A DNA stretch of 10,000 nt, from contig JAIWNQ010000140.1 in assembly GCA_020216745.1 (NCBI GenBank), positions 1 to 10,000 of the forward strand, read 5' to 3'. The position numbers and the translations under genes were made by a program. Origin of the DNA: Candidatus Hydrogenedens sp. (lineage in GTDB: Bacteria > Hydrogenedentota > Hydrogenedentia > Hydrogenedentales > Hydrogenedentaceae). How positions within the stretch are numbered: the stretch's first letter is position 1; each line of letters starts with the position of its first letter. This document shows positions 6,669-10,000 of this stretch, one piece after another. Below the pieces are notes generated by a model. The model ran no database searches. It was given only the letters and a program-made list of their open reading frames with translations, and was not told the DNA's origin.

Positions 6669-7904
6669 TTAAGTTCTTTTCTTTTTGCTGGCGACACGTT
6701 CCATGAAAGCGTCTATACGGTTTCCAACTTGCTCATCGCTCCACATGCGAGTGTCATTTTGGTCTGCCTCAATCAATAAGACGGGAACACCGTATTTATC
6801 CTCCATTGTTCGGGCTAATTCATATTGTCCGAATGAATAGGCACGACAGGAGCGGTTAGAATGCATTACCAATCCATCCAGACTAAAGTCCTTCACCATC
6901 TGGTATAGTTCTCGTTCGCGGAAATCCAAACCATGATTAATATAACCTGCCAAATAATCTGCAGACATTGCCCGAAGTGGATTAGAGATATCCCTATCTT
7001 CCGCCTGATAGCAGAAACTACGTGTATAAGTAGATACAACCAGTGCGGCATTATGCTGAGAAAACCGTTCTGATAAAAACTTTATCTTATACCATATTGC
7101 TAAATTATCCCATCCTAATCGATACTCTTCTTTCTCAAGTGTCCCGATACCCTGCTCAATCCGTTCTAACATCTCCGCTTTTAACGATTCGTAATACTCA
7201 ATACAGCCTTGTGTCCCACGTAACGTTACAATAGGAGCCAGATGAATAAAGGTATCAAATGAATTCATCGGAGCAGGTTTATGCTGTAGCAAATCTTGAA
7301 TTTCACGCCATAATTTTACCGCACGGTCTGCAAGTTCCAATGTTTCCATTAACTTATCCCAGGATATAGGATTTCCTGTAATTTCACCTACCTGCTCTAT
7401 CATTTTTTTCAATTGTGCTTCCATATAATCTATGGCTTCAGGTCTATCTTTCGTTCCATACTGGAACGGTGCGTCGATAAAGATCAATGGGACATTGAAT
7501 ATTCGCTGTAATTCTTCATACCACTTAGTCACTGTACCACAAATATTATTACAGCAGACTAAAAAATCTGGTTTCGGACTGGCACTACCCATAATAGGTC
7601 CCTTTCCAGAAAGTACAGAACCGATATCGGTTCTGGCATAGGAACATAAATCACGAGAAAAGCCTTGTTCTTCTGCTACTGCACAAATTTCATCTGATAT
7701 TTTCATTGTCCCAGCCATAGCAGCGACATTTTCAGGATAGATAGGGATTACACCTCCTGCATGTAAAATTTCTACAGGTCCACCACTGGTAATCCATGCG
7801 ATTTTCTGACTTGGGTCGTTCTCTGCGGCTTTAGCCATCATATAGTAGAAACCCATTAACTCTTTCATCTTTGCAGTTGAACGAATTGGAACTCGCTGAC
7901 TCAT
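6669..7904 (-). CDS. 2-hydroxyacyl-CoA dehydratase subunit, HgdA/BcrB-like
   Basis: This 411-residue protein is one of two [4Fe-4S] subunits of a 2-hydroxyacyl-CoA dehydratase / benzoyl-CoA reductase type enzyme. Such enzymes use one low-potential electron to make a ketyl-type radical on a CoA thioester. Visible marks are the PVEILHAGGVIPIYPEN region (43-59), LCSYAR with Cys87, VCCNNICGTVTKWYEE (116-131) with Cys117, Cys118 and Cys122, the APIVTLRGT block (223-231), WDNLAIWYK (265-273), and SNRSCRAYSFGQYE with Cys353. Cys87, one of Cys117/118 and Cys353 are the expected cluster ligands. The gene is third and last in a right-to-left operon, 19 bases after the activator stop. A Shine-Dalgarno GAAGGA (complement of 7917-7922) sits 12 bases before its ATG, a little far. 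The stop at 6669 is 20 bases from the convergent stop of the neighbouring gene. The family is secure, the substrate unknown. Confidence 0.92.
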   Translation of the reverse strand: MSQRVPIRSTAKMKELMGFYYMMAKAAENDPSQKIAWITSGGPVEILHAGGVIPIYPENVAAMAGTMKISDEICAVAEEQGFSRDLCSYARTDIGSVLSGKGPIMGSASPKPDFLVCCNNICGTVTKWYEELQRIFNVPLIFIDAPFQYGTKDRPEAIDYMEAQLKKMIEQVGEITGNPISWDKLMETLELADRAVKLWREIQDLLQHKPAPMNSFDTFIHLAPIVTLRGTQGCIEYYESLKAEMLERIEQGIGTLEKEEYRLGWDNLAIWYKIKFLSERFSQHNAALVVSTYTRSFCYQAEDRDISNPLRAMSADYLAGYINHGLDFRERELYQMVKDFSLDGLVMHSNRSCRAYSFGQYELARTMEDKYGVPVLLIEADQNDTRMWSDEQVGNRIDAFMERVASKKKRT

Positions 7905-7923
7905 AAAATTTATTTTTCCTTCT

Positions 7924-8748
7924 TTATATATTTTGTGTTATTTTGTTCATTGTCTCATTATTTTTCTTAACCCATTCTAAGCCTATTATACTTGCCCCTA
8001 AAGCCCCTATGATTTGGGGTTCTTCAGGCACAATCAATTCTTGCTTTAATACCTTCGAGAGCCAACTTACAACACCTTTGTTCTTCGCTACCCCTCCAGT
8101 CATCATAATTGGTGGTGTAATACCTACCCGCGAAGCCAAACCATATACCCTTTCCGCAATTGCACGACATAAACCAGAGACAACCGATGGTATCTCTTCC
8201 CCTTGAGCCAGCAATGAAATAACCTCACTTTCTGCAAAAACTGTACATGTAGAGGAAATTTTAGAACATTTCTCAGAGCGAAGTGCCATATCCCCCATTT
8301 CATCCAGATGGATTCCAAGTGTTCGTGCCATTACTTCTAAAAAACGACCTGTTCCTGCGGCACATTTATCATTCATTTCAAAACGACCCACTTGCCCATC
8401 AGATTCAAGCAAAATTGCTTTCGAGTCCTGACCACCAATGTCAATTACAAACCGAATATCGGGCATTGTTATATACGCACCTTTGGCATGACACGTAATT
8501 TCTGTCAAACTTTTTGTTTTATTCTGAACAATATCTCTGCCATAGCCTGTGGTAATTATCGCTTTAACCGATTCTTCTACTACACCAGTTTTAGATAGCA
8601 CTTCCTTCTTCACATCCTCAGCAGACTGAACTAATCTTCCCCCTGTAGGGCGAACTGCATAGGCACATTTTTTCCCTTCATTATCAACAAGTACCGCTTT
8701 TGCGGTTGCGGAGCCTATATCAAGTCCTATTACGAAATAATCGCTCAT
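7924..8748 (-). CDS. ATP-dependent activator of 2-hydroxyacyl-CoA dehydratase (HgdC/BcrA/BadF family)
   Basis: The 274-residue protein belongs to the ASKHA ATPases that drive an electron, against its potential, from ferredoxin or flavodoxin into the dehydratase using ATP hydrolysis. It has the phosphate-1 motif GLDIGSATAKAVL (8-20), the phosphate-2 motif VIDIGGQDSKAI (101-112), and the adenosine motif MMTGGVAKNKGV (215-226). Cys129 in NDKCAAGTGRF and Cys168 in SSTCTVFAESEV are the two residues that, in the known homodimers, bridge a single [4Fe-4S] cluster between subunits. Length is close to the roughly 260 residues of HgdC. It lies 12 bases downstream of one dehydratase subunit gene and 19 bases upstream of the other. 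No clear Shine-Dalgarno precedes its ATG, so translational coupling to the gene before it is likely. Only one such ATPase is present, which fits a dehydratase activator homodimer better than a BcrA/BcrD heterodimer of class I benzoyl-CoA reductase. Confidence 0.95.
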   Translation of the reverse strand: MSDYFVIGLDIGSATAKAVLVDNEGKKCAYAVRPTGGRLVQSAEDVKKEVLSKTGVVEESVKAIITTGYGRDIVQNKTKSLTEITCHAKGAYITMPDIRFVIDIGGQDSKAILLESDGQVGRFEMNDKCAAGTGRFLEVMARTLGIHLDEMGDMALRSEKCSKISSTCTVFAESEVISLLAQGEEIPSVVSGLCRAIAERVYGLASRVGITPPIMMTGGVAKNKGVVSWLSKVLKQELIVPEEPQIIGALGASIIGLEWVKKNNETMNKITQNI

Positions 8749-8760
8749 GGCTGAAACACA

Positions 8761-9897
8761 TTACCTATTATTTAAAGTTTCAACAAATGCTTCAACCCGT
8801 GTACGGAATGCCTCTGGAACAGGCTGATTTTGTTCTACTTCAAGAAGTAGACTGGGGATACCTTCTTGTTCCAACCTTTTACGGAGGTATGGGTAGTTAA
8901 AAGCATACGGGTCGCAGAATTTTGTTTGAAGAAATATTACACCATCAATGTTTCCTGCCTTTACCTTCTCAATATAAATCTCCGCAGGGTCATAGCCAGG
9001 TTTATGAAACGCAGGACAGGGTATACGGGAAAGATACATTTGTGCTAACATATCAATGGGTTCTCCTTGTGGTACAGGTGGGAGGACATAAGACCTTGAC
9101 CCCATACACAAATCATCGTTGCAAACTAAAGCACCCACTGCTTCTATAGACTGGATAAATCCTTGTGCTTGACAAACGCTACCACCAACTAAAATACGAG
9201 GTCTCTTTATCTCCTGAGGAGGTACATTTTCCAACGTTTTAATTAAATCTTCCAACAATGTATTGTGTTCCTCCTTCTTCATCAAGAAAGAAGAAAGAAC
9301 CACTGCAAACATCTCCGTCCCTGTCATTAGCGAAGGATTTGCCTGTCTTAATTGATATAAGCGGTTCATATTATTTCTATGTCGTTCGTAAAGCCTCATA
9401 CTTTCTAAAAGTCTTTCATCTGTTATTTTATCTCCTGAGATTCTTTCAACTTCTTCTTTTACTCGGACTAATTCACGCTTCAAATAAGTAAGTGCAATTT
9501 CTCCCGCATTTAAATTAGGAGTAGACACAATAATAACAGGAATTCCCTCTACTCGTCTTCTCCATACCTCTGCCAGATTTTGCATCGTATCACATGTATG
9601 ACTAAACACGACTAAATCTAAAAAGGAGAAATCGCCCGTTAGCCCTAAATTGAGTACGCTCTTAGCGAAACTACACGCATATGGTTGTAGCCATTGGTCT
9701 GCTAACGGTGTGCCTCCTTCCCCACCTATAACACGAACAGGGAAATATCCTCCTGCATGAAACAACTCCTGCGGAGAATACGTACATAAAAAGCCCGCTA
9801 TTTTTTCACCTCCCTGTTTTGCCTTCTTAGCAAAATAGTATAGATCATCCTGAACCTTTGTAAATAAATGAAACAAATCATTCACATCTAAACCCAT
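8761..9897 (-). CDS. 2-hydroxyacyl-CoA dehydratase subunit, HgdB/BcrC-like
   Basis: This 378-residue protein is the second [4Fe-4S] subunit of the dehydratase and the first gene of the right-to-left operon. Family marks are FLCTYSPQELFHAGGYFPVR (36-55), YACSFAKSVLN with Cys75, SHTCDTMQ with Cys102, ILVGGSVCQ (235-243), NDDLCMGSRSY (260-270), and FLQTKFCDPYAFNYP with Cys328, followed by IPSLLLEVEQ (347-356). Cys75, Cys102 and Cys328 are the expected cluster ligands, all present. The DDLCMGSRSY box is of the kind seen in BcrC/HgdB-type subunits. Length is as expected (about 380). ATG 9897 is backed by AAGGA (complement of 9905-9909), seven bases upstream. It presumably pairs with the 411-residue subunit as a heterodimer. 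The window shows no CoA-transferase or CoA-ligase partner, so the acyl group cannot be named; homologues act on 2-hydroxyglutaryl-, lactoyl-, 2-hydroxyisocaproyl-, phenyllactyl- and benzoyl-CoA. Confidence 0.93.
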   Translation of the reverse strand: MGLDVNDLFHLFTKVQDDLYYFAKKAKQGGEKIAGFLCTYSPQELFHAGGYFPVRVIGGEGGTPLADQWLQPYACSFAKSVLNLGLTGDFSFLDLVVFSHTCDTMQNLAEVWRRRVEGIPVIIVSTPNLNAGEIALTYLKRELVRVKEEVERISGDKITDERLLESMRLYERHRNNMNRLYQLRQANPSLMTGTEMFAVVLSSFLMKKEEHNTLLEDLIKTLENVPPQEIKRPRILVGGSVCQAQGFIQSIEAVGALVCNDDLCMGSRSYVLPPVPQGEPIDMLAQMYLSRIPCPAFHKPGYDPAEIYIEKVKAGNIDGVIFLQTKFCDPYAFNYPYLRKRLEQEGIPSLLLEVEQNQPVPEAFRTRVEAFVETLNNR

Positions 9898-9918
9898 ATC
9901 ATTTTCCTTCTTGTATAT

Positions 9919-9947
9919 ATCTTAAAATTTCCTTCACATTTTAACAA
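9919..9947 (-). promoter_or_regulatory. Possible sigma-70-like promoter of the dehydratase operon
   Basis: On the minus strand TTGTTA (complement of 9942-9947) and TAAGAT (complement of 9919-9924) are separated by exactly 17 bases. Each matches four of six consensus bases. They stand just ahead of the Shine-Dalgarno and ATG of the first dehydratase gene, giving a leader of roughly 15 bases. In AT-rich DNA such matches occur by chance, and the operon could instead be read from a gene beyond the right edge. Confidence 0.3.
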
Positions 9948-9969
9948 AAATATAACTCATTTCTCCTTT

Positions 9970-10000
9970 TTAAACCTTCAACGGTTCCAGTAACTCATTC
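9970..10000 (-). CDS. Possible C-terminal tail of an upstream gene
   Basis: Reading leftward from the right edge, one frame gives NELLEPLKV followed by TAA at 9972-9970. This looks like an ordinary protein C-terminus and ends 72 bases before the dehydratase operon's first ATG, about where an upstream co-directional gene would stop. Nine codons are too few to identify a family or to exclude chance. Confidence 0.3.
   Translation of the reverse strand, partial: NELLEPLKV

Noticed and set aside
6669..9897. Four-subunit class I benzoyl-CoA reductase
   Set aside because: Only one ATPase gene lies among the three genes, whereas class I enzymes need two different ATPase subunits. No other aromatic degradation gene is visible in the window.
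9901..9937. Twelve-codon frame starting at GTG (complement of 9935-9937) just ahead of the first dehydratase gene
   Set aside because: It starts with GTG, is very short and overlaps the probable promoter and ribosome binding site region. No support for translation.

Overview
The window comes from an AT-rich bacterial chromosome that uses the standard genetic code and packs its genes tightly. A CMP-KDO synthetase gene means the organism makes KDO-containing lipopolysaccharide, so it is Gram-negative. The mix of a kdsB-pyrG pair (an arrangement also known in Chlamydia), a CocE/NonD-type hydrolase, a Tat-exported nucleoside-hydrolase-like protein and an oxygen-sensitive 2-hydroxyacyl-CoA dehydratase system would fit an anaerobic member of the PVC group or a nearby candidate phylum such as Hydrogenedentota. 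The sequence alone does not settle the phylum. I see no tRNA, rRNA, CRISPR array, insertion sequence or phage gene.

Left part, + strand: the window opens inside the C-terminal (jelly-roll) part of a CocE/NonD or X-Pro dipeptidyl-peptidase-like hydrolase (1-707). After a 245-base AT-rich spacer comes a compact three-gene cluster. It holds kdsB (953-1741), pyrG (1742-3412, starting on the base after the kdsB stop) and an unrecognised single-pass membrane protein (3402-4361) whose start overlaps the end of pyrG. The first two are linked by chemistry: PyrG makes CTP, and KdsB spends CTP to activate KDO.

Middle part, + strand: two separately spaced genes follow. One is a calcineurin-like metallophosphoesterase with a complete metal-binding motif set (4520-5347). 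The other is a Tat-signal protein related to inosine/uridine nucleoside hydrolases, with an unusual N-terminal aspartate motif (best start 5452, end 6648).

Right part, - strand: a three-gene operon reads from right to left, in the order BcrC/HgdB-like dehydratase subunit (9897-8761), ATP-dependent activator of the HgdC/BcrA/BadF family (8748-7924), and BcrB/HgdA-like dehydratase subunit (7904-6669). Gaps are 12 and 19 bases. Together these look like a complete reductive 2-hydroxyacyl-CoA dehydratase (or related low-potential CoA-thioester reductase) with its own activator. The substrate cannot be named from the window. This operon converges on the nucleoside-hydrolase-like gene with only 20 bases between stops. 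A possible promoter and a possible tail of one more gene lie at the right edge.
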